Assembly: GCA_050872965.1 (NCBI GenBank)
Contig: JBNMHW010000004.1
Span: 3,748 to 67,747 of the forward strand
Direction of reading: 5' to 3'
DNA from: W0P33-017 sp050872965
GTDB lineage: Bacteria > Bacillota > Clostridia > Lachnospirales > Lachnospiraceae
DNA length: 64,000 nucleotides
In this document: positions 15,592 through 26,232 of the stretch, piece by piece
Numbering within the stretch: the stretch's first letter is position 1
How the letters are laid out: each line of letters begins with the position of its first letter
The notes under the pieces: generated by a model
Seen by the model: the letters and a program-made list of their open reading frames with translations, nothing else
Database searches by the model: none
Told to the model about the DNA's origin: nothing
Position numbers and translations under genes: made by a program

Positions 15592-16992
15592 TCATTTTGT
15601 GTGCGCATGCAGGATACTCCGTGCTACAGACAGACCATTTGCCGATGCCTGCTGCAGACCACGCGTTACGGATGCTCCGTCACCGATCGCACGCAATCCT
15701 CTGATACTCGTCTCAAAATCACGGTTTACAACGACTTTATTAGAATAAAACTTGACTTCTACACCATACATCAGAGTTTCCTCACTGGCAATACCCGGAG
15801 TCACCTTATCAAGCGCTTCGATCATTTCCTCGATATCGACCATGATCCGGTGCGGGAATACGAGTGACAGGTCGCCCGGCACTGCATCTTTTAACGTAGG
15901 GATCAGATTGTTCCTGCACAGACGCTCCTCTGTCGTTCTTCTGCCCCTCTTAAAATCGCCGTAGGTCTGCACGAGGATCTTTCCATCACAGAGCATATTG
16001 GACAACTGGGCGATCTGCTTGCCGTATTCAATCGGTGTCTTAAACGGCTTGGTAAAATTCTTGGATACGAGCAGTGCAAAGTTCGTATTGTTCGTCTTCA
16101 TATCCTTTGATTTATACGCATGACCATTGACGACCGCCAATCCGTTATCATAATATTCCGTAGCCACCTCTCCGGACGGATTCGTACAGAAAGTGCGCAC
16201 CTTATCATCAAACGTCGGTGTATGGTAGACCAGTTTGGCCTCATACAGGTTCTTATTGAGCATATCCATGACTTCGTCACGAACCTCCACACGTACCCCG
16301 ATATCGACCGTTCCGACCTCCGTCTCCACACCGATCTTTTTACAGAGGTGTGAGAACCAGTCGGCACCCTCGCGTCCGACTGCCGATACGATCTCGTCAG
16401 CATAGAGCTGTTCGCCCTGATCTGTCACGACGCCCTTCGCCGTCCCATCTTCAACGATGATTTCTTCCACCATCGTGTTAAATTTCATCTCTACACCCTG
16501 CTCGAGCAGATGTGCCTGCAGCTTGGCATAGATCTTGTAACCTTCCTCTGTGCCCAGATGACGGATCGGACACTCGATCAGCTTCAGATTCGCATTGATC
16601 GCTTTCCGGCGGATCTCACGGATCTCCTTCTCCTTATCCACGCCATACACATTTGTATCTGCACCGAATTTCAGATAGATCTCATCCGACTCATGGATCA
16701 GCTTCGATGCCGCATCATATCCGAGGATCTCGGGCAGCGTACCTCCGACATCCGGTGACAGCGACAGCTTGCCATCCGAGAATGCTCCGGCTCCTGCAAA
16801 TCCGGTCGTAATACTGCACGGCTTGCAGCCAACGCATACCTTCGTCTTACGCTTCGGACACGCACGATCCTCGATCCGGCGTCCCTTTTCGATCAGCAGC
16901 ACCTTCATATCCGGTCTGCTGTGTATCAGTTCATAGGCGCAGAAAATACCGGACGGTCCTGCACCGATAATAATCACATCATAATTACTCAT
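15592..16992 (-). CDS. FAD-dependent dehydrogenase (COG2509-like)
   Basis: A 466-aa cytosolic flavoprotein. The dinucleotide-binding motif IIIGAGPSGIFCAYEL is at residues 7-22. A cysteine-rich stretch follows (CPKRKTKVCVGCKPC), then GFAGAGAFSDGKLSL. The C-terminus has the FAD-binding GLRAIGDGASVTRGL. The domain pattern matches uncharacterised FAD-dependent dehydrogenases related to the HI0933/geranylgeranyl reductase group. The substrate is unknown. Located between a small unknown gene and the foldase gene in one minus-strand run. Confidence 0.85.
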   Translation of the reverse strand: MSNYDVIIIGAGPSGIFCAYELIHSRPDMKVLLIEKGRRIEDRACPKRKTKVCVGCKPCSITTGFAGAGAFSDGKLSLSPDVGGTLPEILGYDAASKLIHESDEIYLKFGADTNVYGVDKEKEIREIRRKAINANLKLIECPIRHLGTEEGYKIYAKLQAHLLEQGVEMKFNTMVEEIIVEDGTAKGVVTDQGEQLYADEIVSAVGREGADWFSHLCKKIGVETEVGTVDIGVRVEVRDEVMDMLNKNLYEAKLVYHTPTFDDKVRTFCTNPSGEVATEYYDNGLAVVNGHAYKSKDMKTNNTNFALLVSKNFTKPFKTPIEYGKQIAQLSNMLCDGKILVQTYGDFKRGRRTTEERLCRNNLIPTLKDAVPGDLSLVFPHRIMVDIEEMIEALDKVTPGIASEETLMYGVEVKFYSNKVVVNRDFETSIRGLRAIGDGASVTRGLQQASANGLSVARSILHAHTK

Positions 16993-17025
16993 ACCATTTC
17001 ACCCATTCTCTAACATTTTTACAGA

Positions 17026-17289
17026 CTACGCTTCCACGATCAGATAGCGTCCGCCCTCTAACGCAAATACTTCCGGCTGTTCGAGTAATTCTTCCCCGGA
17101 CATACCGCACAGATCCACGCCTTCCTCTTCAAAATACTGTTTTACTTCCTTTTTATTCTTACATACGATCGCCATGCAATCTTCCAGAAAATACTCTGCT
17201 TCCTCCAATGTCTCAGCTACCGGCTCCGGAAAAAGCTGTAACTGCTGATCCAAAAAGATCTGCAGATCCTGTTCACTGAATGAACTCAT
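17026..17289 (-). CDS. Small acidic protein of unknown function
   Basis: An 87-aa cytosolic protein, strongly acidic, with no signal or membrane segment. It is supported as a gene by GGAGGAAAC before the ATG and by its tight fit between maf and the FAD gene. Two cysteines (DCMAIVCKNKK and DLCGMSG) are present. I do not recognise the family. Confidence 0.7.
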   Translation of the reverse strand: MSSFSEQDLQIFLDQQLQLFPEPVAETLEEAEYFLEDCMAIVCKNKKEVKQYFEEEGVDLCGMSGEELLEQPEVFALEGGRYLIVEA

Positions 17290-17371
17290 CCTTGTTTCCT
17301 CCTCTGTGAGTCTCTTGCAGCCAGCCGCTGTCTGGCTCAGCTACATTCTCTTACTATCTTAACGGATATAC

Positions 17372-17968
17372 CTAAAAATGGCAATGACATTCTAACATCT
17401 GCTTCAACTCGTGATAAAGTCTGGCAACCGGAAGCCCGACGACATTCTGATAATCACCCTCAATGCCTCTGATATAGATAGCGGCATCACTCTGGATCCC
17501 ATAGCCGCCCGCCTTGTCTAAGCCATCCGAATGTGCCGCATAGTCACGGATCTCCTGTTCATCCATCGGATAAAAATTCACCTGCGTACACTCTGCAAAC
17601 GTCCGCACATCCTCCGGTTCCTTCTCACCGCATGCCACACGATGGATCGCTACTCCCGTGTACACCTCATGTGTACGTCCGGACAGCATGCGGATCATCC
17701 GTTCCATATCGGTACGATCCTTCGGTTTTCCCAGAATCTCTCCATCACAGACGACGATCGTATCCGCTCCGATCACGATCACCTGCTCTCCGGCATGATG
17801 ATCCGCGATCTCCCGCGCCTTCGCAGATGCCAGATTCTGCACGATCTGTGAAGGTGTATCACCTATGATCCGTTCTTCTCCGACTGCCGGTTCGATCTCG
17901 AATGTGATGCCGAGCATCCCGAGCAATTCTCTCCTCCTCGGAGACTTCGATGCTAATATATACTTCAT
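17372..17968 (-). CDS. maf: Maf-family nucleoside triphosphate pyrophosphatase
   Basis: Cytosolic house-cleaning pyrophosphatase of 198 aa that hydrolyses non-canonical or selected NTPs. The hallmark SKSPRRRELL is at residues 7-16, with GADTIV and GKPKD in the middle and the DKAGGYGIQ motif near residue 150. Start supported by AAGGAGAGAG. It begins 11 bp after addA, which suggests readthrough from that operon. Confidence 0.95.
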   Translation of the reverse strand: MKYILASKSPRRRELLGMLGITFEIEPAVGEERIIGDTPSQIVQNLASAKAREIADHHAGEQVIVIGADTIVVCDGEILGKPKDRTDMERMIRMLSGRTHEVYTGVAIHRVACGEKEPEDVRTFAECTQVNFYPMDEQEIRDYAAHSDGLDKAGGYGIQSDAAIYIRGIEGDYQNVVGLPVARLYHELKQMLECHCHF

Positions 17969-17979
17969 ATTCTCTCTCC

Positions 17980-20900
17980 TTATGCCTGTATGATCTGTTC
18001 CAATCGGAAAGAATAGATCAATTTTTCTTTTACCGGTTTGCCGGTCGCTGCCGACAATGCACGCGCATACAGATCCATCTGTGTCTGATAACGATCCAGG
18101 AGCTGTCCTGCCTCCCGCACTGCATCGGTTTTATAATCCAGCAGCACCAGCCCGTCATCCTCTTCAAAATACAGATCAATAATACCCTGTACCAGAACGA
18201 GCTGCTCACTATGAACCGCCGGATCCGTCTCACATGCCGGAAGTCCCATGACAAACGGCTGCTCTCTGTATAATCTGCCGGTATGATGCGCCCGCATAAT
18301 TCTGCCTGCCAACCCGGTCTGCAGAAAATGCGCGATCCGTTGAACATTGATCAGCTCTGCCGCCTCAGACTGCAGACGCCCCTTCGCGCAGAGTGCATCC
18401 TTTTGCCGTTCGATCTCCGTCCGCAGATATGCACCTGCATCTGCGTCATCCGCTCCACAGACATCACCGAGTGCATCATAGTCCAGACATTCCATCATCC
18501 GGTGCATCGCAGTACCGCGCAGTGCACCCCGGTGCGGCGCATCCGGCTCCTGATCTGCACAGTCCGTACCCGCCCGCATAAAACGCGGCACATACAATTC
18601 CTGTTCTGAGGCAGTCTCATCCTTTGCATACCAGGCGAGCGCTTCCTCATCACCTGGCTCTAAGATCATATTCCGATGCTTGATCTCAGATACCGATACC
18701 TTTGAACGCAAGGTCACCTCATCCTCATACGGATACCGATTATGCAAACGCATATCAATTTCCTCATAAATCTGTGGATCTATGTCCTCTAACTGCTCCA
18801 TGAGCTGTTCCTTTTGTACATACTGCTCAGCCTCCTGTAGTCGCTCCTGCATGACAAACTGTGCAGCTTCATAAGTCTCGATCGACAGATGCTCCGGATG
18901 CCTGTAAGCTCCCGGCATGATCCAGTCGAGATAGCAGCCCGCCTCCCGTCGATCCAGAAAGGATGCCTCCGTCTCAGACTTCAGCTCATACTCCAGCAGT
19001 GCAGACTCCATTCCACGCAGCGTACCGGTCAGTATCAGTTGCTCCTTGGCACGCGTGAGTGCCACATACAATACACGCAGTTCCTCTCCGATATTGTCCC
19101 CGGCAATATGCGCCGCGATCATCTCTTTGAATAAGGTCGTCCGCTTCCGATGGCGCTTCCCCTCCGAACACATGAGTCCGATCCCATACGTTCCGTCGAG
19201 GATCATCATATCCTCGCTGTCCTTTTTATTAAATCTCCTGCCCAGCCCACTCACAAAAACGATTGGGAATTCCAGACCCTTACTCTTGTGAATACTCATG
19301 ATGCGCACGACATTTTCATGCTCTCCGGTCACATCTGCCTCACCGTAATCGACCTCGTACTTTTGCAACTGCTCCATATATCTGATAAACGAAAACAGCC
19401 CCTGATAACTCATCCGCTCAAATCCGGCCGCATGCTGCAAGAGCATCTCGACATTCGCCAGCCGCCGTTCTCCTGCCGGTAATGCACGCACCAGATTCAG
19501 ATAGCCGCTCTCGCGAAGGATCTGATCCAGCAGATCATGCACACTCAGATGTCTCGCCATCTCACGGTATGCCTCCAGCCGTTCCAGCAGCCGGGCACAT
19601 TTCTCACGCAGCAGCGGATCCGCTCCCTCTGCGGCATATTCCGTGACATGATCATAGAAAAACGCATGTGTTCCCACCAGCCGGATCTGTGCCAGTTGTG
19701 CATCTGTAAAATCAAAAAACAGACTGCGCATCAGTGCAGCCAGTGGAATATCCTGCAGCGGATTATCAATCACATGGCAAAGCCCTAGTACGGTCTGCAC
19801 CTCAGATGTCCCGAAATACCCGGTCTGCGACATCTGATGTGACGGAATGCCATGAGCCGCCAACTGCTGTGCCAGTTCATCCCCCCATGAACCGGGAGAG
19901 CGCAGCAGGATCACGATATCCGAATAGTTCACCGGACGCAGACCGCCCTCTCCATCCGAGATCTGCTGCGTTTCCATCACGCGCCGGATCTCCTCTGCGA
20001 TCATCGCTGACTCCAGTTCCTTCGCATTATCTGCCCCGGATTCATCCAGGCTCTCTGCCGTACTGTCTGCGAGCAGTATCCGTGTCCGATAATCATCCTT
20101 TTGTACAGCCTCCGGAAATGACGCACCCGGATAAAGCGCCGCATCCTCATCATATGCCACCCCACCGACATCACGCTGCATGATCCGGTAGAACAGGTCA
20201 TTGACGCTGTCGAGTACCTGCGACCGGCTGCGGAAGTTCTGCTTCAGGCAGATCTTACGGCAAGGGGAAGCTTCCGATGTATAGGTGTCGTATTTTTCCA
20301 TGAAAAGCTCCGGTCTCGCCAGACGAAACCGGTAGATGCTCTGCTTGACATCGCCTACCATAAAACGGTTGTACCTGCCATTTGTACCCGATACCGCGGA
20401 CAGGATCGCCTCCTGCACATAATTCGAATCCTGATACTCATCGATCATGACCTCTTCAAACAACGATTGGAATTCACGCGCAACTGCCGTCGGCTCCTTC
20501 GTATCCTGATCGATGAGGATTCGCAGCGCCATGTGTTCGATATCGGAAAAATCCAGCAGACCGCGCTCTTCTTTTTGTTTTGCATATGCATCTGCATAAT
20601 CCAGTGTCAGTTTCGCCAGTACATCTACTGCCTGCCCGGTCAGCTTCAGATCCTCCAACTGATCGCTCAGCGGGCGTGAAAAATACTTCTTGTGCAGTTT
20701 TTGCAGTTCGTCCTTTACCTGTGTGCGCAATGACTTGACCAGTTCCTGTATCTCCTTGTCACCGCTGAATCCACGTCTCGTCCCCAGTCTGCCAAAATCA
20801 ACCGCCGCGATCGCGCAGCCCAGCCCATCATAATCACTGATCTCATCGAGCCGCTGCAACTGTTCCGTCACGTAGCAGATATTATCCAGATACATATCCG

Positions 20901-21639
20901 GTCCGTTCACTTCCTCACACAGCCGGCGCGCAAGTTCGAGCTGTGCGCGTTCTCCGCGAAGCACCGCATGCAGATACCGCATCAGATCCTGCAGCCAGCT
21001 GCCTTCGTCTGACAATGCTTCCGGTGTGAGCATATCCGCATCGTATGGTCTGCGCAGGCTCTGCAGCCATTCCTCCGGCCAGGGATAACTCGTTGAAAAC
21101 GTATACAGATTCTGTACCATCTGCGCAATCGGCGCATCGCTTTTTGCGGTTGCATAATTATCGGCAAAACGGATAAATGACTCCTCTGCCTCCTCATACC
21201 ATCGCTCCAGCACTTCTGTCAGCACTTCCTCTGCCAGCAGTGACAGTTCTCCCGGATCTCCGACCCGAAATCCCGGCTCTAAATCTATGCATTGAAAATA
21301 GTTTTTGACCACATACAGACAAAAGCTGTCGATCGTCGTGATCTGCGCATGATGTACCAGCGTGTACTGCCGGTTCAGGTACACATTTCCCGGATCCTGT
21401 GCCATGCGCACTTCGATCGCCTTTGCTACACGCTCCCGCATCTCAGCGGCTGCCGCTTTCGTGAATGTCACAACGAGCAGCCGGTCAATATCAACCGGAT
21501 GTTCCTCATCCAGCACCTTTTGTATGATACGCTCTACGAGCACAGCCGTCTTGCCGCTTCCGGCTGCTGCCGAGACCAGCAGGTTACAGCCACGCAGGTC
21601 AATGACCTGCTGCTGTTGCTCGGTCCATGTCACACCCAT
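17980..21639 (-). CDS. addA: ATP-dependent helicase/nuclease subunit A
   Basis: Catalytic UvrD-type helicase and nuclease subunit of AddAB, which processes double-strand breaks for recombination. 1219 aa. Helicase motifs in order: SAAAGSGKTAVLVERI (Walker A, residue about 25), VVTFTKAAAAEMRERV, MIDEYQDSN (Walker B), KQNFRSRSQV, SIHKSKGLEFPIVFVSG and YVALTRAKEQLI. The RecB-like nuclease domain is at the C-terminus with GIIDLYFEEDDG and LLDYKTD. GGAGG ten bases before ATG 21639, and only 2 bp separate it from addB. Confidence 0.97.
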   Translation of the reverse strand: MGVTWTEQQQQVIDLRGCNLLVSAAAGSGKTAVLVERIIQKVLDEEHPVDIDRLLVVTFTKAAAAEMRERVAKAIEVRMAQDPGNVYLNRQYTLVHHAQITTIDSFCLYVVKNYFQCIDLEPGFRVGDPGELSLLAEEVLTEVLERWYEEAEESFIRFADNYATAKSDAPIAQMVQNLYTFSTSYPWPEEWLQSLRRPYDADMLTPEALSDEGSWLQDLMRYLHAVLRGERAQLELARRLCEEVNGPDMYLDNICYVTEQLQRLDEISDYDGLGCAIAAVDFGRLGTRRGFSGDKEIQELVKSLRTQVKDELQKLHKKYFSRPLSDQLEDLKLTGQAVDVLAKLTLDYADAYAKQKEERGLLDFSDIEHMALRILIDQDTKEPTAVAREFQSLFEEVMIDEYQDSNYVQEAILSAVSGTNGRYNRFMVGDVKQSIYRFRLARPELFMEKYDTYTSEASPCRKICLKQNFRSRSQVLDSVNDLFYRIMQRDVGGVAYDEDAALYPGASFPEAVQKDDYRTRILLADSTAESLDESGADNAKELESAMIAEEIRRVMETQQISDGEGGLRPVNYSDIVILLRSPGSWGDELAQQLAAHGIPSHQMSQTGYFGTSEVQTVLGLCHVIDNPLQDIPLAALMRSLFFDFTDAQLAQIRLVGTHAFFYDHVTEYAAEGADPLLREKCARLLERLEAYREMARHLSVHDLLDQILRESGYLNLVRALPAGERRLANVEMLLQHAAGFERMSYQGLFSFIRYMEQLQKYEVDYGEADVTGEHENVVRIMSIHKSKGLEFPIVFVSGLGRRFNKKDSEDMMILDGTYGIGLMCSEGKRHRKRTTLFKEMIAAHIAGDNIGEELRVLYVALTRAKEQLILTGTLRGMESALLEYELKSETEASFLDRREAGCYLDWIMPGAYRHPEHLSIETYEAAQFVMQERLQEAEQYVQKEQLMEQLEDIDPQIYEEIDMRLHNRYPYEDEVTLRSKVSVSEIKHRNMILEPGDEEALAWYAKDETASEQELYVPRFMRAGTDCADQEPDAPHRGALRGTAMHRMMECLDYDALGDVCGADDADAGAYLRTEIERQKDALCAKGRLQSEAAELINVQRIAHFLQTGLAGRIMRAHHTGRLYREQPFVMGLPACETDPAVHSEQLVLVQGIIDLYFEEDDGLVLLDYKTDAVREAGQLLDRYQTQMDLYARALSAATGKPVKEKLIYSFRLEQIIQA

Positions 21640-21641
21640 TA

Positions 21642-24600
21642 CTATGCATCCTCCTTTTTCTGTTCCAGTGACTCCTGCATTTTATCAAAGATCTCATCCT
21701 CTGCACGTATGCGGTCCAGCCTTCGATAACCACAGCCATCCAGACGCTCATCAAATCCGCAGATACTGCGGTATGCACACCAGGTGCAGGCAGTCTTTCC
21801 CTTCAGTTCATAAGGCGCTGCCGCGATCTCACCGGAGAGCATACGCTTTCCGAGTTCTAAGATCGTCTGGTTCACATAGTCACTCATCACCCGGAACTGA
21901 TCTGTATCATAGACTTTCGACGTTTTTGCCAGTTCCCCGCTCTTTGTCCTCGCTACCGGTATGACATCCGAACGATCCGTAAATTCCGTATCCATCGCGC
22001 CATATACATCCGGATCTGCATTCACGATACCATCCAGCCGCAGACGCTCAAAGACTCCCTGCCAGATCTGTTCCTCGTCGACGGCTCCCTCTGTCTGTAT
22101 CACAGGCTCATCCACATGATAGTAAAAGATACCCGCCGGAAGAACTTCCCCGGTATGCGGACGTTTCCGCAATAATTCCATTGCCGCATTCAGATAGACG
22201 ACCAACTGGAGCTGCAGGCCATGATACATGGACAGCAGCGAAAACTTCGTCTGCCCGGACTTGTAATCGATGATCTTCACATATGTGTCTGCCCCGTTAT
22301 CCATCACATCCACACGGTCGATCCGGCCGCGCAGACGCATCCGTTCCTCTTCACTGAGCACAAATTCCGCAGCATCCAGCCGGTCTGCCATGCCAAATCC
22401 GACCTCATAGGCTGCCGGCATGAAACGCCCTTTTTGCACCTGTCTGGTCAGCGTGTCCACCGTCTGATGCAGCAGATGTTCGATACGTGTCACCAGATAA
22501 CGGTTTTTCGCAGACGTATACAATGCATCATTGCGCGTCTGTGCCATCGCCTCCTGCATCGCCTGCTTGCCCAGTGCCTGCCGTACCTCCTGTGGCGCAT
22601 TGAACCAGTCATAGTCACTGTCCGCCAATCCGCGTGCATAATGTTCCAAGGCACTGTGCACCAGATTACCGAAATCGACTGCCTCAAAGGTATGCTCCTC
22701 CCTCGGACGAAGCTGCAGGCCATAAGTCAGAAAATGCTCATAGGCACAAGCGGCAAACCGTTCCAGACGCGTGACGCTGTTTTCGAGCACAGCGCCATAC
22801 AGCATATGACTCACATCCGCAGGCAGCGGTTCCTGCCCGTAATGATAAAAAGCACTGGATAGCAACCGTCCGAGCGGCTCCTGCCACTCCTCCTGTCTTC
22901 CGTACCAGGCAAATAAGGCACGCCACTGCGCGGATGCACTGCCGCCTTTTGCAGCCTCCAGTCCCTCCGTCAGCAGTCTGAACGCCGCTTTCGGTGCCTC
23001 GATCCGCGCGAGCAGATCCTCCGGCTCCTGCGTGCAATCTACAAGCGACAGCCCCGGAAACAATCGTAGCAGCATTCCGATCAGATAGGATCTGCGTCTG
23101 GATGCGCCGTCCGCGCCACGCCCCGCATAGGTCAGATACAGCCTCTGTGACGGCTTGGTCAGATTCAGGTACAGATAAAAGCGCTGGATAAATGCCCGCT
23201 CTCTTGCCGTCGGTGCCAGCTCATAATGCGCCTGTGCAAGTATCTGACGTTCCGGCTGGCTGAGGATCCCGCCCTCATTTGCAATACGCGGGATCACACC
23301 GTCATTGACACCGAGGAAAAACAGTATTTTGATATGATCAAGTCTCGTCCGTTCGATATCTCCGATCAGCACCTGATCCGAGCCCGGCGGTATCACTGCC
23401 ACCTCCGCTCCTTCAAATCCGGCTTCAAGCACATCAATATACTCATCTAACGGCAGCACTTCCTCTCCAAGCAGTCCAACCAACTTGTCAAACAGTTCCA
23501 TCAGAATCCGCCAGATCCGTCCATCCGGATCACTCTCCGCCAGCTTCCAGGTGACCATTGTCTCGTAGAGCGCCTGTGTACGCGCCCGCACATTCGCATG
23601 CACATCCGTCATGATATCCAGATACGGATCAAAGACCTCCATCAGCTTCTCCCGCAGTTGTTCAAGCTGCTGTAATTCATCCGCCGTCAGCCATTCCGGG
23701 CAATAGGTCCAGCGCTCCTGCCAGCGCTTCCGGTGATCCATTCCGCAGGCAAGCACATAATTTTCCAGCAGATCCGCCCATCTGCCCTCGATCGGCAGCA
23801 GACCCGACTTGACCACGCGCATCATGCTCTCATAAATATTTCCATGGGAGGCAGAGCGTTTTGCCAGTTCCAGCAGCCCCCGCACGCATTCCAATAACGG
23901 ATGAAACAGGATCGGGCTCGTCTGATCCAGAAAATACGGAATCTCATATTCCGAAAAGACCTGTGCTGCATACGACGCATACAGCTCCACTTCACCGGAC
24001 ACGATCGCGATCTCCCGGTAACGCAGCCCTCCCCTCACGAGACGTTTGATCTCCTGCGCCGCATAACGCAGCTCATCGATCGGTTTTGCGAAGCCTGATA
24101 GATGCAGTTGTTCCTGATGCTCCATACTGCCCTCATATGGCTTCTGCCGCAGCCGGAACAAATTCTGCTCCAAATGATACAGAAGCGGTGCCTCTGTAAA
24201 ACGACACCGCTCCCCTTCCTGACACACGATCGGTTCGCACACCTCAACCTGTGTACGTGCTGCGATATCCATCAGTGTGTGAATCGTTTTTCTGGACAGA
24301 TAAAACAATTGCTCAACATCGCTTGCCGCAAAAAAATCCTCCCTCGCATCGATCGTAAGCGCCACATAGCAGTCGCGCACGACCGGAAATACAGCCTCTA
24401 AAAATGTCTGCTGCACCGGAGTAAATCCGGTAAATCCGTCAAATACAAGTATCGCATCATCAAACAACGCCGACTCCGGCACAAGCTCGGCAAGATACTC
24501 CACCACCTCTTCTGCCAGCAGGTAATCACCCTCGATCTCCTGCAAAAATGCCGTATAGAGGAGCCGGATATCAGAAAGCTTCGCCGCCAGAAGCGGCGAG

Positions 24601-25043
24601 ATCCCCTCGTCGGATGCCATCTCACCCAGCATATCCGGTGTGATCCGGTACTGCGCCAGCTCGGTCAGAAACGACTTGATCTCATCAATATAGCCAATCC
24701 TGTGCAGACTGCCCTGCAGTACCTGCAGTCTGGGTTCGAGCTCTCCTGCCAGCTTTTGCAGGATCAGATTCTTACCCGTATCCTCGAGTACCTGCAGTGT
24801 ATCCTTGCCCAGTTCTTCAAATACGCGGTATGCCAGCCGCTTGAAGCTGAGTACGTCCACATTCAGGATCGCATGATTTTTCTGTCGGCTCACAAATTCA
24901 CGCTGTGTTGCCATCGTAAACTGCTCCGGCACGAGCACATAATAGATATATTCCGGATGTTTCCCGGCTTCCGATAAAATATGTTCATACAGCCGGTCTG
25001 ATTTTCCGGCTCCCGAATTTCCCAAAATCAGATGTAACGACAT
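21642..25043 (-). CDS. addB: ATP-dependent helicase/nuclease subunit B
   Basis: AddAB subunit of 1133 aa with a Walker A (LGNSGAGKSDRLYEHIL, residues 6-22) and a C-terminal RecB-type nuclease (GRIDRVDVMD, IIDYKSGQTKFSL). It carries the iron-sulfur cysteines of AddB: one in FAACAYEHF and the group CTWCAYRSICGFD at the end. Start taken at 25043 (MSLHLILG) with GGGAGAGAG upstream; the longer ORF start at 25076 runs into the upstream gene. Lies 13 bp after the ABC permease gene. Confidence 0.96.
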   Translation of the reverse strand: MSLHLILGNSGAGKSDRLYEHILSEAGKHPEYIYYVLVPEQFTMATQREFVSRQKNHAILNVDVLSFKRLAYRVFEELGKDTLQVLEDTGKNLILQKLAGELEPRLQVLQGSLHRIGYIDEIKSFLTELAQYRITPDMLGEMASDEGISPLLAAKLSDIRLLYTAFLQEIEGDYLLAEEVVEYLAELVPESALFDDAILVFDGFTGFTPVQQTFLEAVFPVVRDCYVALTIDAREDFFAASDVEQLFYLSRKTIHTLMDIAARTQVEVCEPIVCQEGERCRFTEAPLLYHLEQNLFRLRQKPYEGSMEHQEQLHLSGFAKPIDELRYAAQEIKRLVRGGLRYREIAIVSGEVELYASYAAQVFSEYEIPYFLDQTSPILFHPLLECVRGLLELAKRSASHGNIYESMMRVVKSGLLPIEGRWADLLENYVLACGMDHRKRWQERWTYCPEWLTADELQQLEQLREKLMEVFDPYLDIMTDVHANVRARTQALYETMVTWKLAESDPDGRIWRILMELFDKLVGLLGEEVLPLDEYIDVLEAGFEGAEVAVIPPGSDQVLIGDIERTRLDHIKILFFLGVNDGVIPRIANEGGILSQPERQILAQAHYELAPTARERAFIQRFYLYLNLTKPSQRLYLTYAGRGADGASRRRSYLIGMLLRLFPGLSLVDCTQEPEDLLARIEAPKAAFRLLTEGLEAAKGGSASAQWRALFAWYGRQEEWQEPLGRLLSSAFYHYGQEPLPADVSHMLYGAVLENSVTRLERFAACAYEHFLTYGLQLRPREEHTFEAVDFGNLVHSALEHYARGLADSDYDWFNAPQEVRQALGKQAMQEAMAQTRNDALYTSAKNRYLVTRIEHLLHQTVDTLTRQVQKGRFMPAAYEVGFGMADRLDAAEFVLSEEERMRLRGRIDRVDVMDNGADTYVKIIDYKSGQTKFSLLSMYHGLQLQLVVYLNAAMELLRKRPHTGEVLPAGIFYYHVDEPVIQTEGAVDEEQIWQGVFERLRLDGIVNADPDVYGAMDTEFTDRSDVIPVARTKSGELAKTSKVYDTDQFRVMSDYVNQTILELGKRMLSGEIAAAPYELKGKTACTWCAYRSICGFDERLDGCGYRRLDRIRAEDEIFDKMQESLEQKKEDA

Positions 25044-25056
25044 AACTCTCTCCCTG

Positions 25057-26232
25057 TTATTCACTCCGAAGTGCATCGATCGGATTCAGACGTGCCGCAC
25101 GTTTTGCAGGCATATAGCCGAACAGAATACCGATTCCCGCCGATACTCCGAACGCAATGCCAACCGCCTTGGTGGACGGTGCGCAGCTTAATCCGATGAC
25201 ATTACCGAGCACCGTAGTCGCCACTCCGCCGATCACGATACCGATACCGCCTCCGATCGTTGAGAGCACTGCTGCCTCGATCACGAACTGCTTCATAATA
25301 TCCTTCTGCTTCGCGCCGAGTGATTTTCGGATACCGATCTCCCTCGTACGCTCACTCACGGACACTAACATGATATTCATGATACCGATACCTGCCACGA
25401 GCAGTGAAATACCCGCGATACCGATCAGAATATTCTCCATCACGCCGATCATGCTGCTCATGATATCGAGCAGGCTCGCCATATTAGTCACCATGTAGCA
25501 GTCCTTATCGCGGTAAAAATCGTACAGATAATCCTCCAGTTCCTGCTGTGCAACGGTAGAATTGTCCGGATCTGTCATCTTCAGCGTATATCCGGACGGA
25601 TTGGCGCTGCCCGCCTGTCTGCTGATCAATGTATAGGGTGCATAGATCACATCATCCTGTGAATATTTGCTCGAATCGCCCTTCTCTTCGAGCAATCCGA
25701 TCACCTCGTAACTGTCCGCGCCGATCTTGATCGTCTCGCCGACCGGATCTGCGCCGTCAAACAATTCATTACATATATATGTGCCGATCACACATACCTT
25801 GCTGCGTGAGAGCATATCCGCATAGGCGAGGAAGCGGCCGCTGCTCACCTTCAATGCTTTAATATCCGCGCTGCTCTCACTCACACCTGTGATCGTCTCG
25901 TTCTTCATCGATTTGCTGCCTTTACGCACCGATGTCGTCAGTGATGCACTCGGTGACAGCTCGCTGAACGCATCGCTGTGTGTGTCCACGAACTCATACA
26001 TCTGTGTATCCGTCAACTGTTTGGAGCTCTTTCCCATCAGACTGACCGTGATCGTATCCGCTCCCATATCGGAAAAAGAATCCATCGTATACCCGATCAT
26101 GCCGTCCATCAGTGAGATCATGGCTATGACCGCACCGACACCGATGATCATTCCGAGCATCGTGAGAAACGACCGCATTTTATTGCTGACGAGGCTGGAA
26201 AAAGCCATAAAAAATGCCTGTGATGTCTTCAT
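25057..26232 (-). CDS. MacB-type ABC permease (FtsX family)
   Basis: A 391-aa membrane protein with one N-terminal TM segment (about residues 18-45), a long extracytoplasmic MacB periplasmic-core-like domain (about 50-255) and three C-terminal TM segments around 265-385. The sequence VSERTREIGIRKSLGAK is the usual coupling loop of this family. It overlaps the ATPase gene by ATGA. With the HlyD-like adaptor and ATPase it forms a Gram-positive MacAB-like export system for peptides, antibiotics or cell-wall precursors. Confidence 0.92.
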   Translation of the reverse strand: MKTSQAFFMAFSSLVSNKMRSFLTMLGMIIGVGAVIAMISLMDGMIGYTMDSFSDMGADTITVSLMGKSSKQLTDTQMYEFVDTHSDAFSELSPSASLTTSVRKGSKSMKNETITGVSESSADIKALKVSSGRFLAYADMLSRSKVCVIGTYICNELFDGADPVGETIKIGADSYEVIGLLEEKGDSSKYSQDDVIYAPYTLISRQAGSANPSGYTLKMTDPDNSTVAQQELEDYLYDFYRDKDCYMVTNMASLLDIMSSMIGVMENILIGIAGISLLVAGIGIMNIMLVSVSERTREIGIRKSLGAKQKDIMKQFVIEAAVLSTIGGGIGIVIGGVATTVLGNVIGLSCAPSTKAVGIAFGVSAGIGILFGYMPAKRAARLNPIDALRSE